Assembly: GCF_022581195.2 (NCBI RefSeq)
Contig: NC_061473.1
Location: 5,952,001 to 6,016,000 of the forward strand
Length of the DNA: 64,000 bases
Origin: Helicoverpa zea
Taxonomy: Eukaryota > Arthropoda > Insecta > Lepidoptera > Noctuidae
Direction of reading: 5' to 3'
Part shown: one piece after another, positions 1-12,200 of the stretch
Layout: each line of letters begins with the position of its first letter
Numbering within the stretch: position 1 is the stretch's first letter
Notes under the pieces: model-generated
What the model was told of the DNA's origin: nothing
What the model saw: only the letters and a program-made list of their open reading frames with translations
Databases searched by the model: none
Translations under genes and position numbers: made by a program

Positions 1-759
1 AAGATCACCCCTCCTATGATTTTGCGTCTTAAATCTCTTTACTTTTTATGTATTCGATTTTTTTCTATTTTTCTTAAAACATTGCCCAGAAAACGCTCGA
101 TCACGTGACTGTGACGTCACAGTATACTATGTGTTCCTTTACACTTTGCACATCTAAAGAGAAGAAACTAATTAGAAAGAAGTCATTGATTTTGAAATTC
201 TAACAATGTATTCTTATAATATAGATACAAAAACAAATATTTTAAACATTTACATTATTTTTAAACATTGGGCACAAAAGAAAATACCTGTAATGTTTTG
301 AGTTGTGTACGCGATAAAATAAAACTGTGCAAAGGAACGTAAAGTTTGTGTTTGTTATTGAGGTTATATTTGTGTCATCTTGGTTATTAGCAAAGAATTG
401 AGCGACAAAAAAACTATCAGCTTTCATAAATCCTTTCTCCATAATTCTTTTCTAACTTTCTTTCGCTCAAATACAAATAAAAACTAAAGAAAACATCACA
501 TCAATTCTCAGTTTATACCTGTCATAGACTGTCACTGTCAAATACTTGTCATTGTCAATGTAAAGTGACGACATCGGACTCGATTCGCCGTTTTCAAGGG
601 CATGACGTAATAGACGATAAATTTAAATTTCATTAATTTTTTAAAAATTATGTGGTCAGTTATTATTAATATAATATAGCTTAACGTGTTTCTAGTTTTG
701 TTAACTTTCGGTGCATATACAAATTTTTAATTGACTGAATACTAGGAAACAACCCTATT
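1..759 (-). mobile_element. Inverted-repeat DNA transposon, copy 1 (left end outside window)
   Basis: Its right end at 745-759 is GGAAACAACCCTATT, the exact complement of the left end of the copy at 12429-13430. The internal order also matches that copy: promoter-like region, MEKGFMKADS reading frame (442 downwards), then the CACGTGACTGTGACGTCACAG-like region near 100-121. Compared with copy 2 it has lost about 8 codons of the frame and roughly 140 bases spanning the splice donor, so it cannot make the same exon. About 60 bases of its other end should lie left of position 1. Its orientation is opposite to copy 2. Confidence 0.75.
242..442 (-). pseudogene. Deleted version of the same transposon exon
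   Basis: It starts MEKGFMKADS like copy 2, lacks the next 7 to 8 codons, resumes with VAQFFANNQD and then runs into sequence that is non-coding in copy 2, because a deletion removed the splice donor. The 66-codon frame is therefore an accident of the deletion. Confidence 0.6.
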
Positions 760-824
760 ATAATTTTCGTCGTAATTTCTTTCGCAGTAGGCAGTGTTAA
801 AGATTGATTTTATTCTAGCAGAAA

Positions 825-856
825 ATGACAGAAAGTTTTTCAAATCCAAAAAGTAG
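825..856 (+). CDS. Possible short ATG exon next to a transposon end
   Basis: ATG opens 10 codons (MTESFSNPKS plus two bases) before a consensus GTAAGT donor at 857. A possible acceptor, ttctag, lies 8 bases before the ATG. It lies 65 bases from the end of the element at 1-759. Too short to be sure. Confidence 0.2.
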
Positions 857-859
857 GTA

Positions 860-1149
860 AGTACATTTCTAGTACAAGATATTTTTTCCCTGTACGCCTA
901 CTGCCCAGTAATCGACAGAATAGTTTATCTTTATCAATACACCACTATCAGTACTACCTGACTTGTAATTACTACAGCGTATTTTGATTTAATCTGTTTT
1001 CTGATTGATAAGAAAACATGGAAAGTATGACGACATAGTGATTGTCACAGTTTCGAAACACGATGCATTCTGTATCACACTTACTCTGATTTGTAATTAG
1101 GTATGTAGGTATGTATCATTGTCTGTCTTTCACGCAGAGTTTTAGTAGT
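860..1149. other. Nothing recognised
   Basis: AT-rich sequence without coding exons or repeats I can identify. Confidence 0.4.
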
Positions 1150-1232
1150 GATAAAGCTCACATGAATAAGCTATGTGTGAGAAGTAGCTCCCTCGGGACG
1201 CGAGTGAAACCGTTGGTGGAAGCTACCTAGTC
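1150..1232 (+). repeat. Helitron-like 3' end
   Basis: The run gggacgcgagtgaaaccg to gaagctacctagt ends in the CTAGT expected at a Helitron 3' terminus. Confidence 0.45.
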
Positions 1233-1850
1233 GTACTACACTTTCAAGCGAGAACTTCTCATCTGATTTTGATGAAATTTTATAGTAATCTATTCTATAG
1301 GACGACAGAATAAAATTGTTATACGTTGCTCCTTATTTCTTCATTCTTTATTATATACGAAACACTAAAAAATACAGAAAGTTTATGTATAACTGTACAA
1401 CGGAGAGCCATACCCAGAATTGGGTTCTCTTTACAGCCAACCTTAAAGCGATTGATTTCCTATTCGGCTGTGGGAAGTAGTTCCCTCCAAGTACAGGTTA
1501 AATGCACACATATCATAGTCTACTCGTTAGGTAACATGTTTCCTTCTAGACTTGCAATAAATGATCAGTAAGTCGGACTTTATCGTGTTCCAGATAACCT
1601 GCTGTCACCTATTCGTAATTAATTTGTGTTTTACTTCAAACTGGATTGATTTATTAGCTTCTGTAAGTTCCTTATTTTAGATCTGGTTGGATCCGGTTTG
1701 GAAATGTTTGCCTTTGGAAATGTTTGTAAAAATCGACTACTAAAAATGTGTTGTTTATTTCGAAAATGTTTGGCCGTTTGTTTTTATCATTAAGACTCCA
1801 AACTGCTGAAACAATTTGAGAATGTGAGAATGACTACTGTAGACTGTAGG

Positions 1851-2139
1851 TAGGGCTGCCATCTCGAATTTCGCCAAACCCGGACAAACATTTAAAAAAC
1901 CCGGACATTTGGCGTAAATAGCATTTTTTCTCCGAACGAGTACGATTTTTTTTAAACAAAATAACACCTAATTTGTAATCCATTTACTATTAACATATAC
2001 TTAAATTCAATGAGGTGTTTCCTTACATGAAAAGTGTCCGGGTTTTCCCCGGACACTTCTTGAAACCCCGCCCGGACGGCCCCCGGACGGCCTTAAAACG
2101 AGGACAAATCCGGGGAAACCCGGACGGATGGCAGCCCTA
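1851..2139 (-). mobile_element. hAT-like MITE, copy 1, 8-bp target duplication
   Basis: The 289-base element has terminal inverted repeats TAGGGCTGCCATC and its complement. It is flanked by a perfect duplication ACTGTAGG (1843-1850 and 2140-2147). Inside are many CCGGAC/GTCCGG motifs in both orientations. An 8-bp duplication is typical of the hAT superfamily. There is no coding capacity. A frame through its right half (2007-2339) is fortuitous. Confidence 0.85.
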
Positions 2140-2947
2140 ACTGTAGGGGAGTTAAATACATTTTCAAATTGGGTAAGGTTCCAGGTAACATAGGATCTTT
2201 GATTACCATAAGCTACATTTTGTTCGGATATCGGACATTTTATGCGAAACGTGGGTGAAACCACGTGAAACCGCAATTCTGTAATAAAGTTTGATTTAGA
2301 TGCTAAGCTTTTTTTATCAGTTTCAAAAACTAACTTCATATTTTCAGCTAATTCTTGTTTATTCGAATTCCCGCCAATCCGTCTATCTGGATAGTGATAC
2401 CGTGATGGTAGGAAAGTTCACTGTTTATCTGTCACCTTACGTCCTCCGTCAACCTTGGCAACTACTGCCGGTTAAGTGATATCTATAGCAATATTAAGAG
2501 GAGAAAGATGTCTGTATTCTAAAATTACTGGATTCTGATAATCGTCAAAATTAATCTAAGTAAGCAGTTCGTGTTTGCTTGTACCATATGAGTAAAACGG
2601 GCAACTTTGAAAAGTTATTTCAGTTTTAGGCTACTTTTTTCGAGTGCACAGAGTGAGTAGGTATCCCCATGGGATACAGGTGAAACCGCTGGGGCAAGTT
2701 GGGCATGAAACTTGAACTGTAGTCGTTTCCAATGCTGCCGATGTTAAAAACAGCAAAGTTCAAGTAAATAAGGGCACTAAACGCCTATTTGCAACATATT
2801 GCTCAACACGTCTTATAAGGCGCTGGTAATACGTGTGCGATAGTAATACGCGTGTAATAGTGTTCTTAAAACTCTGTTTACTATTATGAATTCTTCAAGT
2901 TTCAAAGTGAACAGTTCTTTAAGAAAAAGTAACGTTTAGGTAATCAT

Positions 2948-3085
2948 CAAATGACTCCTCCCGCTGTGGGTTAGCAGCGGTGAGGGAGTGTCGGACTCAT
3001 ACTGACTAAAACCCATCGTGTTCCTTCGTAGGCCTTTTGTGTACCAGGGCCGCGGTAACTCTTTCGTTCAACCCCGCAGCCAACT
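2948..3085. repeat. Repeat family B (cccgctgtgggttagcagcg), copy 1
   Basis: Shares ctcccgctgtgggttagcag, then tgagggagtgtcggactc and accagggccgcggtaactct with copies at 24446, 26880, 34285 and 40965. Class unknown. It lies 80 bases from a coding exon. Confidence 0.6.
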
Positions 3086-3164
3086 TTATTGGGCCCTAAC
3101 CTAACATCACTGTTTGTATAATGTGTAAAGAATATGGTTTATAAAAGACAAAAAAAAAACTCAC

Positions 3165-3219
3165 CAAATGCCAGTTTCTAAAACTAAGTCCACAGTCTCG
3201 GGTAACTCTAACCGGAAAC
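3165..3219 (-). CDS. Last visible exon of the long minus-strand gene
   Basis: The acceptor is attttccag and the donor a consensus GTGAGT. It reads FRLELPETVDLVLETGI plus two bases, phase 2. No exon in that phase is obvious between here and the left edge, so the gene probably continues outside the window. Confidence 0.65.
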
Positions 3220-6200
3220 CTGGAAAATAAGACAAAGCAATCATTAATATTAAATAGAACATAAAGTTGAGTAAAGTTTAACATTGTTTAAGAATATGAA
3301 TAATTATCTTATTTAGACGTCAACTTCTATGGCAAATTCATCATCATCATCGACCTAGCCATTACTTAATTATGTTAAGGTCGACTTCCAGTCTAACCGG
3401 GTGCAGCTCAGTGTTTTACATGGACCGACTGCCTTTCTGGCCTCCTCAACCCAGTTACCTGGGCAATTCGATTCCCCTTGGCAAGACCGGTTGTCAGACT
3501 TTCTATCTTCCGACTACCCGAAACGACTGCCAAAGATGTTTAAATGACAGTCCGGACCCAACAATTTATCGTGCTTCTCTGAACACGGAGGAAATCATGA
3601 CAAGATGGTCACCCTCGTACTGACCGCACCAAGCGTTGCTTAGCCTTATGATCATTTACCCTTGCTGCTGTAACTTACAGCCTGTAAGTTAGCCACGAGC
3701 TCCGCAAGGTTCTTCTATGACGAATTGTATAATGTAAGTTATGTATAGATAGATAAGATATAGTTCTGCTTACCATCAGTGATTATCCTTTGGATAATGC
3801 TGGCCATGTCTTTGACTTCGGCTGCGTAGAAGTTGTCTCCGCTGTACGGGCTTATACCTAAATCTGATTGCAATAGGGTTAAGGTTTTATTGTGAAAAAG
3901 AGCAGTTAAGAACACTAGATAAACACAGAGTTAGCAAAAGAACCTGTCAGAGATAAACTATGTACCAGTATGTATGTATCAGCTGAAGAGTTAATTTATT
4001 TGCTTGTTTTTAAATATCACTATTCTCAGGAGTTACTATATCAGTGTTAGATAGCCCATTTATCAAGCAGGCTTTGATATAAGAGGATTTTGCCGCGCGT
4101 ATACTCTCGGGTTTTCTACGAGGGAAAACTTACGGAAGGCAAAAAAACTGTCGTGAAATTCTTGTTACGAAGAGCAAAGATACTAGCGCCTCTACCGGCC
4201 AGTCATAGAACATTTTTACCTCGGCCTGACAATAATGACTAGCAGTTAGCCAATCCGCTAAGTATAAGCTAAATAGCTCATTTCCTTGACAGTAATAAGT
4301 AAATGGTATTGAAGTAAGTACTGATTAAATGGTATTATGACGCCTTATTCATTAAAGTTGTCGCAATGTTTTTGTGCGTAGAAACGATATCATAATTACT
4401 TTGTTGTTTTTTGCTATGGCAATCATGCGTTTGTAGGTTTGCTATGAGCAAAAATTAGGCGCTACCATTTTGTAGGTAACTTAATGCATCTAGTGTTGTA
4501 AGTTAAAACAAAAGAAAAGTAGTTTCCACACTATCTTTCGTATTGGGACAAATATTTTTTTGTTTTTAAAATTTTACGTTATTTTGTTCGGCAAGTACCT
4601 TAACTCAAAGCTAGGAGAAGGAAATAGATTTAAGTATGTACCGTAGGTTACACGTTTATACACAGGTCATGTAGGTATCAGTATCACCGAATTTTATCCG
4701 ACTTCCCAAAAAGGAGGAGGTTCTCAATTCTGGTGTTTGTATTTTCTGTTTATCCTCACAAACCTCTTTTTTGAATTATCGTTTTTTCTAAACAAAAACC
4801 CAAAAAGAGTCATATGTTCGAGGGTTCCAATATTTATAGTTTTTTTTTGTAATAGAAAAGGATACAATTGAGCATATCAAGCAGCGACCCCGGGTGATCC
4901 GGCGGCGGCGGGGGCGGCGCGGCTGCGCGCGCGCCTGCCACCGCTCGCAGCGTGTAAGCGCGCACATACTCCTTGCGAATATCGTGGAAACGCGCGTAGT
5001 ATGTGGGCAGGGAGAGGTCCTTGCTGCAGGCTTCGGGGTGCAGGCATTGTCTGTGGGGGAAAGAATAAATAAATTAGGTTAAGTTGCCATTATCATCATC
5101 ATAGATTTCGTCAAATAACTTTACGGCTCCTAGGTTAGCCATTTAATATATAGCCGCAATAGTCGCCATGTCAGCCGAAAGACGTCGACAAAGTGCTGGA
5201 CATAGGCCTTCCCCAAGGTTTGCCAGTTCGCACGATCTTCGGAAACCCACATCCACTGCTGTGCAATAGTGTTTTGTTCATACTTTTGCGCAGTTAATAG
5301 TCAACTTCAGCGCGGGAGAGTTTGATAAAATGAAGCCAACGAGTTTGTAAAACTTTTATGGCAAACAACTGAATTGACTGAGACTGAATTTGATATGGTA
5401 ATAGGGTTAGGGGGTGGGACCCTGAAGGCGGTTATTTTTATTGAGTTCGTCGAGTACCTAGCTAACGATAGATCATCACTACTAACTAACTTAGTTCGCA
5501 TCATATGATGGCATACATAAAGAGATCTAAAAATACTTCAACCAAAAATAAAAAAAATCTAAAAATAGACACAATCAAAGACAAAAACCCGACACCATCG
5601 ACATATCCATAGACAAAAAAAAAACAGCATTGTCGCCTTCTTGAACAAAAACTTAAAATAAACGCTTGAATTGGAATCACCATAAATTTCCTTTGCCATT
5701 GTATAACACCATAATTTCCATATTGATGTAACAGATAAATGTACGAGTAAATAATGCCATAGATTACCGCGTATTGAATATAGCTTGTGACCTCTGAACG
5801 GATATGCGCGGAAACGATTTTTTGTCACGTTTTGGGAAACTTAAATAATGTATGAGTTTTGGTGTGTGCTCATTTTTTGTGACGAGACGTGAATGTAATT
5901 TAGAATAGATTTTACATAGGCTGATAATTTCGTTTTTTTTTTGTTGGTTTCTAGAACTATTATTCTAGTGCCTTAAAATCAGGTCTAGTTATTAGAAATT
6001 ATCTTCAGTAGTCCCTTTCACACAAAGAAATCTAAAATATTCTATGATTAAAATCATAGTTTATTTTAATTCCGCTTTTGCCTTTTAAAATAGTAGTAAC
6101 CACATCGTCTTTAATTCATTACAATTTGTAGTGCATTTATTTATCTTTCAACATATTATTTATATTTTTAAATATTAGATTATATAAGAAAGTAAAAAAA

Positions 6201-9200
6201 ACATTTAAAAATATAAAAAATAGATGGCCACCGATATCGGGCACAGGGTCCAAGGTACCGGTGGTTAGGGTCCCAGAGACAGAAACCTCCTCACAATACG
6301 CGCCGTATCAAGGAGTACTGCCTTAGGCGCCAGGTATACTGGTGGTCACAGGAGATTGCACAGCTGCGCATCACATGTGTGGAAGTGCGCCGCCAGTATG
6401 CCAGGTACCGAAGAAGACGCCGTCGCTCCTTTACAGCGACGGCCGAAGAGGCGGAACTCTACGAGGCCTACAGGGAGGCAAAGAGCGCTCTCCAGCTGGC
6501 CATCGGGAAGGCCAAAGCAGAGGCTCAAAGGGAACTACTGGCGACACTAGATCGTGACCCTTGGGGTCGCCCCTACCGTATGGTCAGGGGTAAGTTGCGC
6601 CAGTGGGCTCCCCCACTGTCCCAGACTCTGCAGCCACAACTTTTGGAGGATGTGGTTAGCGCTCTATTCCCCCTGAGACCGGAGCATAACCCACCCGCCA
6701 TGGTTCCGCCTTGGAGCATGCTCAACGCAGAGGTCGACGACGACGACGTGCCCGAAGTGACCCAGGTAGAGTTGAGAGTGGCGGTCACTCGTATCAAAAA
6801 CACCGCCCCAGGGCCCGATGGCATTCCAGGCCGAGTATGGGCTCTGGCCATAAAGGCTCTCGGGCCCCGACTTGCAGGACTCTTGAGCGCATGTCTGCAG
6901 CAGGGTCAGTTTCCCCACCAGTGGAAGGTCGGAAAGCTGGTCCTGCTCAAGAAGGAGGGACGCCCCGCAGACTCACCATCTGCCTACAGGCCCATTGTGT
7001 TGCTGAATGAGGTGGGAAAAATCTTTGAGCGAATCATCGCCGACCGCCTTATTCAGCACATGACCGGAGAGGGGCCAGATCTGGCGGACAACCAGTATGG
7101 TTTCCGTAAGGGGCGTTCAACAGTTGACGCGATCATGCGCGTGAGGGTCCTGGCGGAGGAAGCAGTCGCCCGGGGCGAGGTGGTCTTGGCGGTGTCGCTC
7201 GACATCGCCAACGCGTTCAACACCCTGCCCTGGAATACCATAAAGGAGGCGCTCCGTTTTCATGGAGTGCCAGGGTACCTCCGTCGCATAATCGGGGCCT
7301 ATTTGTCAGAAAGAGCTGTGGTGTACCCGGGTCGAGAAGGATGGGGTCGTCGAGAGATGACGTGCGGTGTTCCTCAGGGGTCGGTTCTCGGCCCTCTCCT
7401 GTGGAACACTGGATACGATTGGGTCCTGCGCGGTGCACTTCTCCACGGCGTCAGCGTGATATGCTACGCTGACGACACGCTAGTAACAGCACATGGGAAG
7501 ACGTACCGACAGGCGGCCATTCGGGCCACAGCCAGTGTCGCGCAGGTCGTGGGTAGGATCCGGCGTCTTGGCCTCGAGGTGGCCTTGCACAAGTCTGAGG
7601 CCCTCTGCTTCCATGGGCCGAGGAAGAAGCCACCTCCGGGGTCTAGCATCGTAGTAGGAGGGGTTACCATCGCTGTCGAATCGACGATGAAATACCTCGG
7701 TCTCGTTCTCGACAGTCGGTGGGACTTCGGGCCGCATTTCCAACGTCTGGCTCCCCGATTGTTGGCCGCAGCTTCTGCGCTCTCACGCCTGCTGCCCAAC
7801 CTCAGGGGACCCAATACCTCCTGCCGGAGGCTCTATATGGGGGTCGTGCGGGCGATGGCGCTCTACGCCGCGCCAGTGTGGGCGAACACCCTGACGGCCC
7901 GCAATCTTGCAGTGCTGCGAAGACCTCAGCGAGCGATGGCCATCAGGGTCATAAGGGGATACCGTACGATCTCCTTTGAAGCGGCATGCCTCCTAGCCGG
8001 ATCCCCACCATGGGACCTAGACGGGAAAGTCCTCGCGTCACTCTATACATGGCGCGAGGAAGCAGTGCAGCGGGGTGAGTGCCTCGTGCCTCGACAAGTT
8101 GAGGCGCGCAGGGCAGAGCTCCGCCAGGTGTTAATGGTGGAATGGGAGCAGCGACTTGCGCGACCCACGGCAGGGCACGCCGTTGTCGCGGCAATCAGGC
8201 CCGTTATGAAGGAGTGGCTGGAGAGAAGCCACGGCGCCCTCAGCTTCCGCCTGACACAGGTTCTTACCGGGCATGGGTGTTTCGGAAAGTTCCTGTGTCG
8301 CATAGGCCGGGAGCCCACGCCCGAATGCCACCACTGTGGGATCTGCAGCGAGGACTCGGCGCTGCACACGTTGGTGGAATGCCCAGCATGGGCAACGCAG
8401 CGCCGTAACCTAGCGGCAGCGGTAGATGCTGCGGGAAGTCTTTCGCTGCCGGCTGTCGTGTCCTGCATGGTCGGCAGCGAAGAAGGGTGGAACGCCGTCG
8501 CCTCCTTTTGTGAGGATGTGATGGTTTTAAAGGAGGCGGCGGAAAGGGAGAGAGAAACTGCTTCCTCTCTCCCCGCCCGCAGCAGACGTGGTGGGCGTCG
8601 CAGGGTGGCTGATCTCCGGCCACCATAGGGCGCGGCCTGCGGGCGACAGACTAGGGGCGTCTGTCGTCCGATCAGAAACAGGCCTCGAGACTGTGGCGTT
8701 GTGTTGCGCGCGCCTCTCTTAGTAGAGTTTGCTGTGGCCGCTGGGTGACGGCCACAGAGGTTGACGGGGCCCGCCCTTGAACATCTGGCGGGCCAATACC
8801 TGTCGGGGGTGCGGAAGAATGCTTTGGCGATACCCGTGCCCTCGACAATAGGTAATAGAAGGCAACACTGGGTGGGTTTTTAGCCGGTAAGAGTCCGGCA
8901 CACCCCCTCCACCGACCCCAGGTGGAGGGAAGTCCATGAGGATTTTCCCCCTGCCAAAAAAAAAAAGCCGTATGGATGTGTATAATGGAAACACTGAAGT
9001 ATTATACAACAGTTTTTGTTATGTTTACCGGATGCCGACCGATTGGTATCGAATTTTGATTTTTGTCAAACCATTTTTTTGAAAATCTAGATATTGTGTT
9101 TTTTTTGTGTAAAGATGTTTAGTACTTTCAATTCTTATATTCAATTATCTTTAATTTAATTTTACGGCTAATTAGTTACTAATAAATATATATACAACAT

Positions 9201-12200
9201 ACAACTAACTTATTACCTAATATTAAGCGCGATGTGCTGGTTCCGCTGCTGCGGCTGCAGAGGACCTCAAACGGCGCAAATATAGTACCCTGGTGGGTAA
9301 CTATACCTTTGAGCCGTTTGGGGTTGAAACCCTCGGGCCGTGGGGTCCAAGTGCTCATCTCCTATATAAGGATATCGCTAAGCGACTTGCTGACACTTCA
9401 GGTGACCCAAGGGCTGGTTTTTATTTTGGCCAAAAAGTAAGCATTGCCATCCAACGTGGCAATGCTGCCAGCCTCTTGGGTACACTCCCGGTGGGCAGCG
9501 ATGAGGAGGAGTTTTTTGATGCAATTTTTTAAATATTTTTATTTATAGTAAGTGTATATATTAGGTTTAGTACTTAAGTACATTGTGAATTGTAAATAAT
9601 TAAAATAAAGGCTTTCAAAGCGGTTATTTTATTTTCAAATGACTTTTAGAGGTCAAGATAAGAATGTCGATTGTTGTTTACCTTCAAAGGCTTTACAGCT
9701 GAAAGTTTGTTTTCTTTTTTATTGTTTGAAAGTAAGTTTCATTTTAATTTTATTACATAGTTTCAAATGTAAACCCTGTATACATTTTTCTATCTATATT
9801 TTCTAACCCTATATATATATATTATTTCTCACACTATGTTGGGGTCGGCTTCCAGTCTAACTGGATGGAGCTGAGTATCAGTGCTTTACAAGGAACGACT
9901 ATCTAGCTGACTTCCTCAGCCCAGTTACCTTCTAACCCTATATATATATTATTTCTCACACTATGGGGTCGTCTTCCAGTCTAACTGGATGGAGCTGAGT
10001 ACTAGTGCTTTACAAAGAACGACAGCCTGTCTAGCTTCCTCAACCCAGTTACCCGGGCAACCCAGCACCCCCAGGTAAGACCGGTTGTTAGGCACAAGTA
10101 TACGTACATGTTCCCACTGTTTTTTTTCTTCTATAGTAAATCGAGAAGAAAAACGAGTTTACCTTAAAGGAGGTTGTCCGTCAGTGACGAGCCTGAAGAG
10201 CGGAGAGTGGGGGTCCACCTGCAGCGACCTCACGAACTCATCGAACTGGAAGTACAGAAAAAACATAATTAAATTATGAAAACTAAATAAATACTTAGTA
10301 TTCACGTCAAGAAGGAACTAAGACAATTAACAAATTGGGAATCAATTTATATTTTTTGTAAAAAAATAATAGTGTAGTGTATTTGACGACCTCGATGGCG
10401 CAATGGTCATCATGCCGGACCGCCGAACCTGAGGTCCCGGGTTCGATTCCCGGTTTGGTCGACATTTGTGTGATGAGCATGCTTGTTGGCCGTGGTCTGG
10501 GTGTTATGATATGTATTTATAAATATGTATATATGTAGCTACATGTAGTTTATCAGTTGTGTTAGCACCCATAACACAAGTTAATAAATAACTTACCATG
10601 GGGCTAACCGACCGTGTGTGAAAAAGGTGTCCCGACATTATTTATTTATTTATTTATGTAATTCAATTTGAAGTATTTTTCTTTGTTAGAGTCGACTTCC
10701 AGTCTAACCAGGTGCAGCTGAGTAGGTGTGTTTTACATGGAGCGACTGCCCTTCTGACTCCTAAACCCAGTTCACACCCAGTTACCAGATTTTAATATAC
10801 TTAGTAAGAATGATGCTGTCAAAAACCCGAGTCAAAATATCTTCATTAGTGTAAATTATTTGCAGCCATTAATTTAAATTGAATAAACATGTGAATATTG
10901 ACAAACAACAATATAAGCATTTTTAATGCTAAGAATAGTTTGATAATAATTAATAGGCTTTATTGACCTCTATAACCTGCGATCAACGACGACATTGGTC
11001 GATGGAATGGTCGAATACTTTATCAATAAGGAGAATTGTACCTACTTACTAAATTTTTCCAGTTTTTTTTTTTTGTTTGATATAAATATTTTTTTTTTTA
11101 CGTTTAAACAAAAGTTTAAGGCGATTTCTGTTTTTTTTTATTGTTCTGTATTTATTTTTTATTTTTATTTTTAGTCGGCTGTCTTTGAACATCCTTGACA
11201 GTCGTTAAGGATAGTCAGAAGCCAGTAAGTCTGACACCAGTCTAACCAAGGGGTATTGGGTTGGCCGGGTAACTGGGTTGAGGAGGTCAGATAGGCAGTC
11301 GTTTCTTGTAAAGCTGAACTGTCGTCAGCTGAATCCGGTTAGACTGGAGGCCGACCCCAACATAGTTGGGAACAAGGCTCGGAGGATGATGATTTTTTTT
11401 TTAGTCTAAACTTATCAAAGTAAAACCCCATTAATGTAAGGAGGCTATAAAAAACTGGAAAACGGCTGAAAATGGAAACGTAACGCAAACTGTTATTTAA
11501 TTATTTTCTATTGTAACACTCAGAGACACATCGTGGAATACAATAAAAGATTGAGTATTTTCTTATGATAGTGTTTCTCCTGAAATAGTTATCAGCCATT
11601 GTTTTTTTCGAAATCCGGTTATTTTGTCCATTGTCCAGTGTGCACTAGCCTTAATAGAATATGTAATTTAAAACAATTAATAATATTTTTTCCCGCGTTT
11701 CTGTCTAATCACAGATAATACTTTAATAACTTAATGGCTGTCTTGAAGTGTGTATAATTTACTTATTTATTTTTTTATATAATTGATTTTATGTTTAGCA
11801 TAGGTAATTATTAGGTATATTAATTACTACAATTGTTTTGTTTAGAAACTTCAGTTTGTTTAGATACTGACACCACAAAAGGTTTTACAATCTACCTAGT
11901 CTACTTATGTAAGAAGTAGAAGAAAGAAAGAAAGCAAGAAAAAAGAAAAATCATTTATTCATCAAAAAATGAGGCGAGATGTCGATAAGTCGATCGCGTT
12001 GTTTCTTAAAACTAAAAAATAAGTACTTATCGGTAAATACCCCCCAAAAATTTAGTTCCATTAAAATACATCCAATAGTTTTATGGCGAAAGAGTAAAAA
12101 TCATACAAACATTCACATTCATAATGTTAGTAGAATTTATCATCTATTAAAATCAATTGATTGTTATTCACCAGTAACTGACTCACGTGGCCATCAATTT

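Noticed and set aside
2007..2339. 110-codon minus-strand frame
   Set aside because: Half of it is the hAT-like MITE and the rest is a Helitron-like scrap; no start or splice context.
5501..5828. Two overlapping minus-strand frames of 60-89 codons
   Set aside because: Phe-rich translation of AT-rich DNA, no start context, no similarity recognised.
10384..10464. Possible tRNA gene
   Set aside because: It is the head of a SINE; a second copy with the same non-tRNA body exists at 40342, and the cloverleaf is not intact.
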